DNA from: Hyaloscypha bicolor E
Lineage: Eukaryota; Ascomycota; Leotiomycetes; Helotiales; Hyaloscyphaceae
DNA: 64,000 bases
NCBI RefSeq assembly: GCF_002865645.1
Contig: NW_020194517.1
Location: 124,001 to 188,000, forward strand
Direction: 5' to 3'
The notes beneath the pieces are model-generated. The model was not told where the DNA came from. It worked only from the letters and a program-made list of their open reading frames with translations, and searched no databases. Of the stretch, positions 12,930 to 23,961 are shown one piece after another; position 1 is the stretch's first letter; every line of letters begins with the position of its first letter. The translations under genes were made by a program, and so were the position numbers.

Positions 12930-15900
12930 AATAACAGAGAAGCTAGCGGCGGCTCGTTATTGCATTACTGAGTTAGAAGCAGAGATATAATAAAGGGAGG
13001 ATCTAGAGGATTTGGAAGCTCAGATTTACTGTCTTAAGGATATTCGGATACCTATTATAGAACCTATTATACTACCGGTAGTATATTTAGTTCGCAGGAC
13101 TCTAAAAACCCGAGAATTACTAACCTATAAGGGGAAGAGTATTAAGGAAGCCCAGGACTTCTTTTACTAGGTGGAGCTGAAATAGTATAAAGATAGCGGG
13201 ATTACCTGGGCTATAGATATAGCAAAGGTTATATATTATGCTTCCTGCTTTAAGGATATAGCCAGGAATATCTGGAAGTATAGGGAGTAATTAGTAGGCA
13301 TTAATACTACGGATTAGGAGACCTTTATTAAGTTTATAAAGGATTTTATTTTAGATCCGGAGAACCGTAGTAATAATACCCTTACCAAGTTTAAGGATAT
13401 AAAATAGTAGCCAGGTTAGAGTATCTAAAGCTTTATATCCTATTTAGATAGCCTATTAGATAACTTGGGATATACGGGTTTACTATAAAAGCAGGATAAC
13501 TTATTTAGTAGCTTGAGGCAGGAGATTCGGGATAAGATTAATTACTAAGGGAACGCTTTACGAGAAAGGGAAAAGCTTATTTCTATAGCTATAAAGGTCA
13601 AGAATAACTTGAACTAGTTTACTCGACGGAAATATAATAATAAGCTAACGGGTTAATAAAAGAAAGGAAATTAGAGAAAGAAAAGAGGAAATAATAAAGG
13701 GAAATGGAAAAGAAATATATTCTTATTATAAGGTTTATATAACCGGAGTAGCAAAAGTATAGTAATAGGGTCTAATATAATACCTATATTAGAATCTATA
13801 AGACCGGATATAACTTGCTTTACCTGCCAGAAAAAGGGTTACTATACTACTACTTGCCTAAATCAGGGAAAACTAACTTATTATAATTATAATAAATCTG
13901 GCTATAAGGTATATAAGTACCCAGAACTAAAGAAGCCGGGAAACGGGTATATTCCGTAATAGTTATACTCGTTTATACTATAGAGGGCAAGGCCCCTAAA
14001 ACGAGAATAGTAATTAAGATTACTATTAAGACGAGGAAAGGTAAGTAAAAGATTAGAGTATTAGTTAACTCAGGTATAGAGGCTAATTATATAAAGAGGA
14101 AGTTAGTCTTAGATATAGATATTTCATTAATATTAAGGGTAACTTCCTTATTCTTACTAGAGAGAAAAAGGATTTATTTATATAGAGATTATATTCTTGG
14201 GGTTATTATTAAGGATATACTAGGGAACTAAAGGGAGGCTAATATATACTTTATATTATGTGATTTTAATCTGAATTATATTAATATAATACTTGAATTT
14301 CTATAGTTTTACTAGGTTAACTCCCTGATTTCCTTTAGAGAAATAATATAAAAATACTAGATTTAACTATAGAAAATTAAAGTTCTGAATATCAGGAAGT
14401 TTATTAAAGTAGTAAAATATAAGGTATATGTTTTTCTATTAATTGCCTATCCTATAACGGATAGCTAAAGAATTACTACTATTACTATAAACGGGATAGC
14501 TATACTTTCCAGGAAGTATTAGAACCTTTTCCGAGTATTCTTTATAGAGGCTATAGGTATATTACCTGACTACTATATAATAGAGTATTATATAGATCTG
14601 GAACCAGAATTCTAACTATTATATAGTTCTATATATACTTTATTAGAAAGAGAGCTTGAAGTTCTTCGGGAATATCTTAATACTAGCTTAGAAAAGAGGT
14701 AGATCTATTATTTTACTAGTCTAGCTAGTACCCTAATTATGTTTATTTCAAAGAAAAGAGGCAGCCTATATCTATATATTAACTACCGGGGTCTAAATAG
14801 GATTACTATTAAGAACCAAATACTATTATTACTTATTAGTAAGATAATAGATAGGCTTTATAGAATAAAGATATATATAAAGCTAGACTTGAAAAATACT
14901 TATTATTAGTTATAAATACGGGAGGGTAATAAGTAGAAAATAGTATTTCAAATATATTATAAATATTTTAAGTATTATATTATATTCTTTAAATTATCTA
15001 ATACTCCAGTAATATTTCAGGTATATATTAATTATATATTAGTAAGCCTTATAAATATTATTTATATAGTCTATCTAAATAATATTTTAATTTATTTAGA
15101 GAACCCAGAATAGTATATAATAGTAGTCTAATATATACTCGAGTAGTTATAGTAATACTAGCTTTTTATAAACTTAATAAAATGCGAGTTTAATATAGAA
15201 AGAGTAGAGTTTCTGGGATTTATAATTAGCCCAGATAATATAGAAATAGAGGCTAGCCGGGTTATAGCTATTAGGAAATAGCCGGCCCTAAAAAATAATA
15301 TTCGAGAAGTTTAAGTATTCCTGGGTTTTACTAACTTTTACCGGAAGTTTATTTATAAATATTCTAGGATAGTAAAAGAATTAACTAATTTACTAAAAAC
15401 TAGCGGAAAACTACTATATTAGTTTAGCTAGATAAATAAGGCAGATAAGGCTTTTAGGGAGCTATAAATTATATTTATAATAGTACTAATTCTTTATTAT
15501 TTTAACCTAGCCTTAAAGATTTATATAGAAATAGATACTTTAGGATTTATAATTATAGGTATAATTTCCTAGCTCTTTAGTAAGAGGGCAGAAGCCAGGT
15601 AGTACCTTATTATTTTCTATTTAAAAAAGATAATTATAATTAAGAGTAAGTATAAGATATATAATTCTGAACTCTTAACTATTATTCTGGTATTTCGTAC
15701 TTAGTAGTATTACCTGGTATATATCCGGTATACTATTATTATTAAGATAGATTATAATAATTTGAAATACTTTATAACTAAAAGAAAACTAAATAGTTAA
15801 TAGATAAGATAAGTAAAGAAGCTGGCTGCCTTTAACTTTATCTTAGAGTACTAGCCAGGGTATAGTAATTTTACTAATAGGCTATTAAGGAGGCCAGACT

Positions 15901-17660
15901 TTATAGCAGATATAGATAAAGATACTTTATTACTTATATTTTATAATAAGCTATAGAATATAGAATAGAGAACCCTATAGATAGTAGTAATAGAATACTA
16001 TACTATTCCTATAATATTATAATATAAGGCCCAGGAGAGAGGAGATAAGCATTCCTTAATTAGTAAAATATTAAGGAATTCCGAAAAGAAAGTCTATTTT
16101 AGTAATAGAGTAATACCGGAAATATTACTACTTGAGCCTATTACTAGTATAGCTAGTTACAAATAGTATATATTATGAATTCTAGCTATATGAGTAGCTA
16201 GGTCCGAAATAGTATATAAGAAAAGCAGAGAGATATTATTTGAACTACTATTATAGTACTAAAGGCTTAATCTATTAGTATAATACCGGTAGTATAAATA
16301 GTTCTTAAAGGAGATCTTTACTAGAGCTATTAAGACTTGGGAACTTAATATATCTGGGTTATTAAGATATCGGGATATTATCTATATACTAAATAAGCCG
16401 GCTCTTAAAAAAGAATTACTATAAGCTAACTATAATAATCCTATAGGTGGGTATTTTGGTACTAGCAAGATACTAGAGATCCTTTAAAGAAAGTACTTCT
16501 AGTAAAGTATAAGAAAGGATATAAAAGACTATATTAGAACTTGTCTTATATATTAATAGACTAAGGTAAAGAGATATCTGCTATATAGTATATTTAGTTC
16601 GTTTCTTTTTTTTTTTAAGCTATAGTAAGAAATTACTATAAACTTTATTATAGGACTATTTCCTTCTAGGTTTTATAGTAAAGTATATAATTCTATACTT
16701 ATTATTATTAATAGGTATATAAAAATAGTATAATATATTCCGATTACTAAGGAGGTCTTGGCTCCTGAGCTAGCAGAGCTATTTATATACTATATTATTA
16801 AAGACTTTAATATGCCTGCGGGTATAACCTCTAATAGAGGATCTGTTTTTATAAGCAAGTTCTGGTCAAGTCTATACTTTTACTTAAAGGTTTAATAATA
16901 ACTGAGTATAGTATTCTACCCGTAAACTAATAAATAAATAGAGAATCTGAATTAAACTCTAGAATAATACTTGAGGTACTATACTAGCTATTAGTAGGAT
17001 AATTAGGTAATAAAGCTTGCTCTTACAGAATTTATATATAATAACTTTATATATTTAATAATAGGAATATCCCTATTTTATATCTTATATAAATTCTATT
17101 CTAGTATTAAACTATATATTAAGAATAATATTTTAAAAGGAAGGGTACTAGTAATATAGGAAAGAGTATAAAGGATTTAAGTAAAATAGGAGATACTAGA
17201 AAAATAATAGCAAGAAGTAATAGATATATAGAAAAAGTACTATAATAAGAAATATATTAATAAGGAGTTTAAGATATATAATAAAGTCATATTTTATATA
17301 AAGAATATTTAATAGCTATAACCTAGTATAAAGCTAGTAGATAAATATCTTGGCCCCTTTAAAGTTCTAGAAGTTATAAGAATATATAAATAGATATACT
17401 ACTTGGAATTACTACTATTATATTAGATCTATAATATTTTCTATATTTCTTTCTTGGAACTATAGTATCTATAAGCTAGTATTATAGTAAAACCAGAGCC
17501 GGTCGAGATTGAGGGCAAAGAGGAATTCGAGATAGAATTTATTATAGCCTATAAGAAGGGCAGAAAAGAAAGGGAATATCTCGTTTATTAGAAAGGCTAT
17601 TTACTAGTAGATAATATATAGGAACTACTAAGTAATCTAGAGAATATAGCTTAAGAATTA
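12930..17660 (+). pseudogene. Gag-pol-chromodomain remnant
   Basis: Recognisable pieces, all with in-frame stops: gag (about 12.95-13.7 kb, with LLTYKGKSIKEAQDFF); a zinc knuckle near 13.81 kb (CFTCQKKGYY...C, with Tyr where His is expected); an aspartic-protease site near 14.07 kb reading NSG instead of D(S/T)G; RT near 14.65-15.3 kb, with KLDLKNTY and the catalytic box reading YLNN near 15.08 kb; RNase H (about 15.4-15.95 kb); integrase (GGYFGTSKILEIL near 16.45 kb, VIIDRYTK-like and ITSDRGS-like regions to about 17.0 kb); and a chromodomain (EFEIEFIIAYKKGRKEREYL near 17.53 kb). The lost catalytic residues are explained by C-to-T or G-to-A changes. It cannot encode an active polyprotein. 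Confidence 0.88.
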
Positions 17661-17699
17661 TAAGAATACTTGAAAAAGAGTAATATTATAATACTATAA

Positions 17700-19076
17700 G
17701 CTAAATAGAGGCATAAAAGATAAATGCTTTTATTAGGAAACTATTAAAAAACTATATATTTATTCTTGGAAAAATTATATAAAAATTATTAAAAATTCTA
17801 ATTTCTATATCTTATAAATATCCTACTCTTATAACTATTCTCTACTATTCTTATTATTATCCTTATTAGGATTCTCTTAAGAAACAGGTAGTAAATTGGC
17901 CTATAAAGCTATTAGCTATTAGTAAGAAATAAGGAAGAAGTAAGCTTACTTAATACTAAAAAATATTAATTATACTATTAAAAGTACTTTATACTTATAC
18001 TAAGCTAGTAAGAATTACTTAACCTATTTCTTGGATTATTAGGGGAATCCGTTAGCCTCGAATAATAGCTTTAATATAAGAAGTATATATAGTTTAGTAT
18101 AGAAGAAGAATAGTAATAGCCTTTTCCCTTTCGGATAAAGAATAGGGAAGATGCTTATATATATTAATAGCTTAAAGAAGGCAATTTAACCGTATTATAT
18201 ATACTTAAGGAACCTTAGATAGTATTAGAATAAGGAATAAAAGAAGGAATTTATAACTTATAGGATTATATTTCTTATTCTTAGAGTAGTAGTAATTATA
18301 TACCGAGTAATTATTACTCTTAATATAAGTAAGGTCGGGAAACTTAGTAATATTCTTGGAATATCAAAGATAGTAAGGGCAAATTAAGGATATGGGAGCA
18401 TTAGCCGAACGGGTAGTAATAGGCTAATAAGTACTAAAAAGAGTATTTATCTTAATAGATAAAGAAGTGGAAGAGGGAATTAGAAGGGGACTTAAATAAA
18501 GCTTAAATAAGGCTTGAAGGAGCTTAAAGGAGCTTAAAGAAGGCTTGAAGAAGGAAGGCAAGGGACGAGGAGGAGCTAGGTACGGTATTATAATTGAAAA
18601 AAAGGAAGGTTAGTTAGTAGGAAAAGGGAGGCCTTTTTATAATATCCTCTTCCCGAATAGTAATCGCGAATTCGGAACCGGCTCTATACCAGGAATACCC
18701 AGAAAATTCCAAAGAAGGGATTTATAAATAAACCAGAAGATCGGATTAACTTTTCCAAGCTCTTGGGCCTATAGAGTAATGATTTATTTGCAAATAGAGG
18801 CTAAGTTGGGATTTACGAACTAATCAGGAGATCGGATAAGCTTTATATCCGATAGTATATACTATATTCGTACTACCTTTGCGAGGGGGAATCGCCAGAG
18901 GCGATTTGCGAACTAGCTAGGAAGGGTTAGTGAACTATATCCTCAACTCCATTACCTGGTGTAACGATGGGGCAATTATGGGGAGTCTTTGGGGAAAGCC
19001 AGCGGCCAGGAAAGTTTCAGGGGGACATTTGTAAAGCTATTTGCAGTTTTCCCAGGCCTCTTGGGGACAAGGGCCC
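17700..19076 (+). other. Long 3' internal region of the retroelement, no recognised gene
   Basis: About 1.4 kb between the chromodomain and the polypurine tract. No protein family was recognised in any frame. The first kilobase is as AT-rich as pol. From about 18.88 kb GC content recovers, and RIP damage fades toward the right LTR. It could be a noncoding 3' region or an extra ORF destroyed by RIP. Confidence 0.55.
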
Positions 19077-19090
19077 AGAGGGGGGGTTAA
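19077..19090 (+). other. Polypurine tract of the plus-strand retroelement
   Basis: AGAGGGGGGG followed by TTAA directly abuts the 3' LTR that starts at 19091. It fixes the element's orientation as plus. Confidence 0.8.
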
Positions 19091-19393
19091 TGTAATAGGC
19101 ACACGTAATGGCGCATGGACAGGTATCAGATATCGTGGATCTAGTTTCCTATTTTGGGTACAGCTTGCGATCGGAATCGTATGGATCGCATGGGATTTCC
19201 TAATTAAGTAAAGGGCTTCGCATGCCTGGCTAAGCACTAGGGAATATATAGGGAGACGCTCCTAGCTTTGGAAGGGGTATTGATTAGTCTCTTGTTGGAA
19301 TCAATTCTTGGAATCAGTTACACTTGCAAGCGTCACTCCGCAGCTTACTTACCTTGACTACTTGTGCATCACCCTGCTATTACGTGCCTTACA
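19091..19393 (+). repeat. 3' LTR, largely spared by RIP
   Basis: 303-bp partner of 12401-12703, ending TTACA, followed by target duplication ATACC at 19394-19398. It keeps most C and G positions that are T or A in the left LTR. Confidence 0.95.
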
Positions 19394-19398
19394 ATACC

Positions 19399-20824
19399 TC
19401 TATATCGGCATAGCAAATGCTAGCGTATTAGCGAAGCGGAAGGCTTGTGCCTCTAACTGGGTGAGCTGCAAAAACTACTCGGACGGTGAATGTCCCTTGT
19501 TACCGAGCTGTCATGCCCATCTCTTCTGGTCGACTTGTTATTGTTATTATGCCGATACATATGTGGTGTGTGGTCCATGTTAGGGGGGGTTATGCTTAGC
19601 ATCTTTGAAGCATAAGCTCTCTGAGCGAGGTGGGAGGAGAGTCAGGGGATGCACTTAAATGAATAAAATTCTTATAAATTGTGTCTTGGCGTTTTATTTC
19701 GGAATTAGTAGGCCACAATTTCACAGAACTTTTAGTAGGCTATAAAGTAAAGTTCCCGTGCCACCCGGGAAATGTTAAGCTGCAGAGAATATGCAAAGCA
19801 AAAAGTGCCTCTGTCCTGCTTCCGTCTTGTTAAGGGTGTTACCCGCATGTAAATCTCAGTCGTATCATTCCTGCGGAGAGCTAATTAGAGGTCCTCCTTG
19901 TACCTTTCGGAGGCACATGGTCCAGCGTGCATGTTCACAACCGAAATCCGCAGGCTAAGTGTGGACAGAATCCGGATCGCGCGTTGCCCCTCGCTACCCC
20001 TTAACCTCGTTCCCTTCGCCTTCGCGAACGGAAGGGTTGGCTTCCCAAGCGATCTCGTGAAACCAACGCGACTTTGGGCGTCAACGTGAATAAAAGCAGT
20101 CCAGACGACCAGAACAAGTCCGTATCGAAAATGCCGCATTCGGAGCTCGATGCAAGCGCGTTTTTACGCGTTTATTTCGCGGTTCCCAGGGCCCCTGGGG
20201 AAGCGATAGGCCAGCAGATACTGCTGTGCAGCAATCGCCCAACTCCAAGTCGGCTGCAACTGGCACGTTTCACCTTGTCAATTGGCCCAGCCATCGCCGG
20301 CCCCAAACGTGCATGCCCCGCCCCTGCACGCTGCTGCATTCAGGCACTGCGCCACGCTGGAGAGAGCCCAGTAGACGCGGGAGAAACGACTTCTTCCGAC
20401 TGTCACGATCGTGGCATTTTCGTGTTTGTCCACACTTCTCTGCATCGAGATGCATATCGTCCAGCTTCAACAACTGATCGGTGACTCACAACTCCCAATC
20501 ACGTGCGCTGTACTTGAGGCATTATGTGAATTATGGGGAGCAGAGGGTGGGTATATGATGGGAGCTATGCTTGTTTTTGTGCTTAGCCACCCTTTCTTCA
20601 TTTGGTGCGCTGTGTGTTGCTCTTTCTTTCAATGTACCTGCGTTTTCTTAAGCTGCAAAGCGCAAGCCTCAAGCCTAAGACCTCACCCATCTTCAACGAG
20701 ATCAGCGAAGCAATTCAAAGATAGGCTGTCTGTCTGTTCAAGTTCAATAGCCGTTCCCTTATTGCTTTGGTTGTCAGGACCCCCCTAATAGCCCAATCCT
20801 CTCCTCCACCGATATGCGCAAGTT
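19399..20824. other. Intergenic region between the retroelement and the F-box-like gene
   Basis: About 1.4 kb of normal composition. Short open frames on both strands lack family features and overlap one another. It probably contains the promoter and 5' UTR of the gene starting at 20825. Confidence 0.6.
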
Positions 20825-22534
20825 ATGGCCTCAGCCAGCCCAGTTTTCATCCGCCTCTGGCGGGTCGAAGGCGTGCGCTCGACTCTCCTCTCTCACCTGG
20901 ACACCGAGTCCATCTGTGCCTTGCGCCTCACATCATCAGAGTGCCGTGAGCTCACGATTCCAAGTCTTTTCACCCGAACCTGCTTGACCTTCACACCAAG
21001 CGCTCTCACACGAACTTCTCGACTCGAGGCACTGTCTCGGATAGGACACCACATCGAGCACCTCACCTTCTCCATGCCCCATAATCCGGCAACGTTCCTA
21101 CCTCCCTTGTTGAACCCATCGACTGGTCGAGAGGTCAACTTCCTATACACCCCTCACACATCGTGTGCATCGGTCACCCAGCGACCAAAATATGGATCGC
21201 CGGAATTGGGTGATCTCCTCACACAACAATACCCTCCCATATTTCATGCTGCAACCAACGTTCCAGCATTTATCAAAGCCTTTTCCCGAATGCCCAACCT
21301 TCGCCATCTCACGATCTCCTGCCCTGGTCAAGATCCAGCCCAGAGATACCGTCGAGATGCGGTCGATTATGCGCTCATAAGCTTGCGCATAGCTATCGAA
21401 CGAGCACCGCTTCTCAAGCTTGAGAAGCTCTCACTCAGTCACATCCATCCATCTGGGCTTCACTACCTTCGTCACCTGCCTGGCTTTGGGACTACGCCCT
21501 CTGCTGGTCGACGATGGAAACAAATCAAGAAGCTCCACATTACCATGGACTCCTGGGACTTCCTTGGCCTCCGCCCGGGACGGGACCATCTCAAGATCCT
21601 CGATGATTATATCCGCAGCTTCTCATCAAATCTGGAAAAAGTGAGTTTCGGATGGTACGGGAGGAAAGGACCATGCCCCTTTACGTTGTTTAGCGACCCC
21701 CTCTTTGCGCCACCCAGGAGGACGGCTAAACTATTCGCCGAGGTGACTTCGCCGATGTCACCCTTGCCAGATGCACCTCCTCGGCCGGCAATGAGGTTCC
21801 CCAAACTCCGATACATGCAGGTCCGTAACTCGACCATGTCCGTAGAGCAAGTCTCTGATTTCATCTTGGGTCATCGCCACACCGTTCGCGAGTTCGACTT
21901 CGAGAACGTAGGCTTGATCAATGGGGGAACTTGGGAGGATGCATTGGCACCTCTCACAAGATTCAGTGGCAGCGATGAGTGGTTGTCTTCGCAGAGTGGC
22001 TCGGAGGCAGAGAGTAGTACGGGTTTCCAAGGCCACTCTGACCTGGACTTTCTTGATGATATCGCAGAAGAGTTTGAGGAGGTTGTTGACACAAGCGCTA
22101 CAATGCCTGACGATGCAGATATCCCAAGAACATCAGTTCAGGTCAAGAAGAGGGTTCGCAAGCGAAGGCGTAAGCATAAAAGAACGAAAGGAGGGCTCAA
22201 GATTTCCAGTCCCATACCCATCTCCGGTCCGATCGAGGAAGTCTTACAGCCTACTACTTTCAATCCAAATGTGCAAGGCGTTCAGCGAAACGTTCGGATG
22301 GACGCCGCCCAGCAAGCGCTCGCTGATGATCCTGAGAAGAGGGTGTCCGCTTTGAAGAAGGCCAAGGAGACTATTTTGAAACGCCTCGGCAAAGAGTTTT
22401 ACAAAAACCAGGACAAGAAAGATAGTGTAAGAGGATTCTTCAACAACACTTGTGCTTCTGGTTGGAAGAGTAGGGCCATGATGGTGCACGAAAGTAGTTC
22501 AGCGCTCGTTCCGTTGATGTTTAGTCGCTGCTAG
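20825..22534 (+). CDS. F-box/leucine-rich-like conserved fungal protein
   Basis: One uninterrupted 569-codon frame. The N-terminus (about residues 8-55: VRSTLLSHLDTESICALRLT...) resembles a degenerate F-box, and several leucine-rich segments follow (LRHLTISCP, LEKLSLSHIHPSGLHYL, IKKLHITMDSW, FPKLRYMQVRNS). After an acidic, Ser-rich linker comes a strongly basic stretch (VKKRVRKRRRKHKRTKGG), a likely nuclear signal, then a conserved-looking C-terminal helix (QQALADDPEKRVSALKKAKE). Family knowledge: F-box proteins recruit substrates to SCF ubiquitin ligases. That role is inferred from the layout only. The gene converges on the methyltransferase gene with 143 bp between stop codons. Confidence 0.8.
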   Translation: MASASPVFIRLWRVEGVRSTLLSHLDTESICALRLTSSECRELTIPSLFTRTCLTFTPSALTRTSRLEALSRIGHHIEHLTFSMPHNPATFLPPLLNPSTGREVNFLYTPHTSCASVTQRPKYGSPELGDLLTQQYPPIFHAATNVPAFIKAFSRMPNLRHLTISCPGQDPAQRYRRDAVDYALISLRIAIERAPLLKLEKLSLSHIHPSGLHYLRHLPGFGTTPSAGRRWKQIKKLHITMDSWDFLGLRPGRDHLKILDDYIRSFSSNLEKVSFGWYGRKGPCPFTLFSDPLFAPPRRTAKLFAEVTSPMSPLPDAPPRPAMRFPKLRYMQVRNSTMSVEQVSDFILGHRHTVREFDFENVGLINGGTWEDALAPLTRFSGSDEWLSSQSGSEAESSTGFQGHSDLDFLDDIAEEFEEVVDTSATMPDDADIPRTSVQVKKRVRKRRRKHKRTKGGLKISSPIPISGPIEEVLQPTTFNPNVQGVQRNVRMDAAQQALADDPEKRVSALKKAKETILKRLGKEFYKNQDKKDSVRGFFNNTCASGWKSRAMMVHESSSALVPLMFSRC

Positions 22535-22677
22535 TCGATGTTGTAGCTTTATGTATTCTGATCGTGTGGACCTTTGCTTTTGACCGTAACGAATAAATGA
22601 AATCGCTTTCTTCCAAAGACATCCAGGGCCGCTTCTGTGCAATTTGCTCTTTTGATGCTGCTCCCAATATCCCACGT

Positions 22678-23961
22678 TTACACCCGGCGATAAAGGTGCA
22701 TCTGATAACGCATGTTCTCCAATGGGATCGGATACCGAATACTTTCTGGAATTCGAAACCATTTCGAGTCCTCAGAAACCAGTTTCACCCACTCTGGAAC
22801 GCTTTCGCTACCCCTTGACTTTTGCGTCTCGAGTAAGGTGTGATCAAGCAGCCAGTACATGGGATACCTTTTGGCTTCAGTCCCGACGGTAGTCTCTGAG
22901 TAGCTGCCAGGGCTATCGACGACAAGTAACAATGAGCCGGATGTGACAGCCGCAGTCAAATTCAACAGGAAAGCCGTCGTCTTCCCAATCGACGAGGTAT
23001 ACAATTCATTCAGTGTAAAAAGTAAGGTCACAAGCATTGGTCGTCCACCAGCGACATCAACAAGTTCGCTTCCGCTCATTCCCAGTACGTTGTCTTGTCG
23101 GAAAGTAACTTTGAAATTGGTGTTTGCCGTAAGTGCTTCGTTTGCTTCTTTCGCTGAGGAGCTGGCGTATTTTGATAAAGGAGGTGGCGTGGTGAAGCTA
23201 TCATGAAGTTTGCGGACAACTCCCTGCCATTGAGCGGTATCGACCAGACACAGATCAATCCCAGGCGATCTGTCAGGATTTGAAAGGCCATGCTCCGGCG
23301 ATGACTGCTGATTCAAGTCATTTTGTTGTCCCTTTCCCTGAAGAGAGAGCTTGTCAAGTCCTTCCGAGGCTGCGAGCACGTCTTCTCCAGTACTCCGAAG
23401 CATGGTATCCTGCAAATAGCGGAGAAAGCCACCGAAAGCAACGACTTCTGCAGCACCTCCACCGAAACAAGTAACACCCATGGGGGACGCATCGTCTCCA
23501 GCCGACCCATCTTCCAACTCTGGTGGGGTTATTCTGCAGACTGGGGAGATCTCTGTAAGGTGCTCGAGGAGATCTACCAAGATGGACTGATAACAGAGGG
23601 TTCTGCTGGGACTCCATCGAATTGAGTACGCTTCAAGAAATTCCTCCTTGCCGAAAGCTTTGGTGAAGTCTCTTTCGTACAATGCCTTTTTTACTTCCTG
23701 TAACAAGGCTTGCAGGGTGTCAGATGCAAGAACTCCAGGAAAAGTATCTCTGTAAATGTTAAGAAGGAGCTGTTGCAGTTCGACCGGTAGGGCGGCTTCC
23801 GAAATGGCACTTGAGTTCGTTTCCTCATCCTGGATGGCTCGCTTTGATTTGGCTGGCTCTGCTTTCTTGGAGAAGCCGGGGCCTTTCCATCTAAGAGGCG
23901 ATTTTGTGTCCTTTCCAACGATGGCTCCATAGCCCTTGCCAAATCTACCATTTTTCCCCAT
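22678..23961 (-). CDS. BMT6: BMT6-type 25S rRNA (uridine-N3) methyltransferase
   Basis: Intronless, 427 residues from MGKNGRFGKG. An in-frame Met at 24063 would add 34 residues, but MGKNGRFGKGYG starts better for a basic nucleolar protein. The SAM-binding motif I is FGGGAAEVVAFGG, preceded by PMGVTC. A following strand LCLVDTAQW ends in the expected acidic residue. A helical N-terminal region has LPVELQQLLLNIYRD and FTKAFGKEEFLEAYSIRWSPSR. Family knowledge: the fungal Methyltransf_34 family includes yeast Bmt6, which methylates a uridine of large-subunit rRNA in the nucleolus. Assignment rests on recalled family architecture. Confidence 0.8.
   Translation of the reverse strand: MGKNGRFGKGYGAIVGKDTKSPLRWKGPGFSKKAEPAKSKRAIQDEETNSSAISEAALPVELQQLLLNIYRDTFPGVLASDTLQALLQEVKKALYERDFTKAFGKEEFLEAYSIRWSPSRTLCYQSILVDLLEHLTEISPVCRITPPELEDGSAGDDASPMGVTCFGGGAAEVVAFGGFLRYLQDTMLRSTGEDVLAASEGLDKLSLQGKGQQNDLNQQSSPEHGLSNPDRSPGIDLCLVDTAQWQGVVRKLHDSFTTPPPLSKYASSSAKEANEALTANTNFKVTFRQDNVLGMSGSELVDVAGGRPMLVTLLFTLNELYTSSIGKTTAFLLNLTAAVTSGSLLLVVDSPGSYSETTVGTEAKRYPMYWLLDHTLLETQKSRGSESVPEWVKLVSEDSKWFRIPESIRYPIPLENMRYQMHLYRRV

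Larger units (their letters stand above)
5200..19090. other. AT-rich, RIP-damaged transposon block
   Basis: The sequence switches from mixed composition to very AT-rich, TA-dinucleotide-rich DNA near 5.2 kb and returns to normal near 19 kb. It holds two full-length LTR retroelements and a solo LTR. Differences between LTR copies are transitions only, and coding frames are interrupted mostly by TAG and TAA where Gln or Trp codons are expected. This is the signature of repeat-induced point mutation in Pezizomycotina. No host gene is visible inside. Confidence 0.9.
12401..19393 (+). mobile_element. Full-length Ty3/gypsy chromovirus-type LTR retrotransposon, dead
   Basis: A 6993-bp element with 303-bp LTRs at 12401-12703 and 19091-19393, and an intact target duplication ATACC at 12396-12400 and 19394-19398. 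LTR ends are TGTAA and TTACA (the latter RIPed to TTATA in the left LTR). Coding order on the plus strand is gag, zinc knuckle, protease, RT, RNase H, integrase, chromodomain, i.e. the chromovirus order. A polypurine tract lies just inside the right LTR. The LTR sequence differs from that of the 5783-11909 element, so these are two families. Confidence 0.95.
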
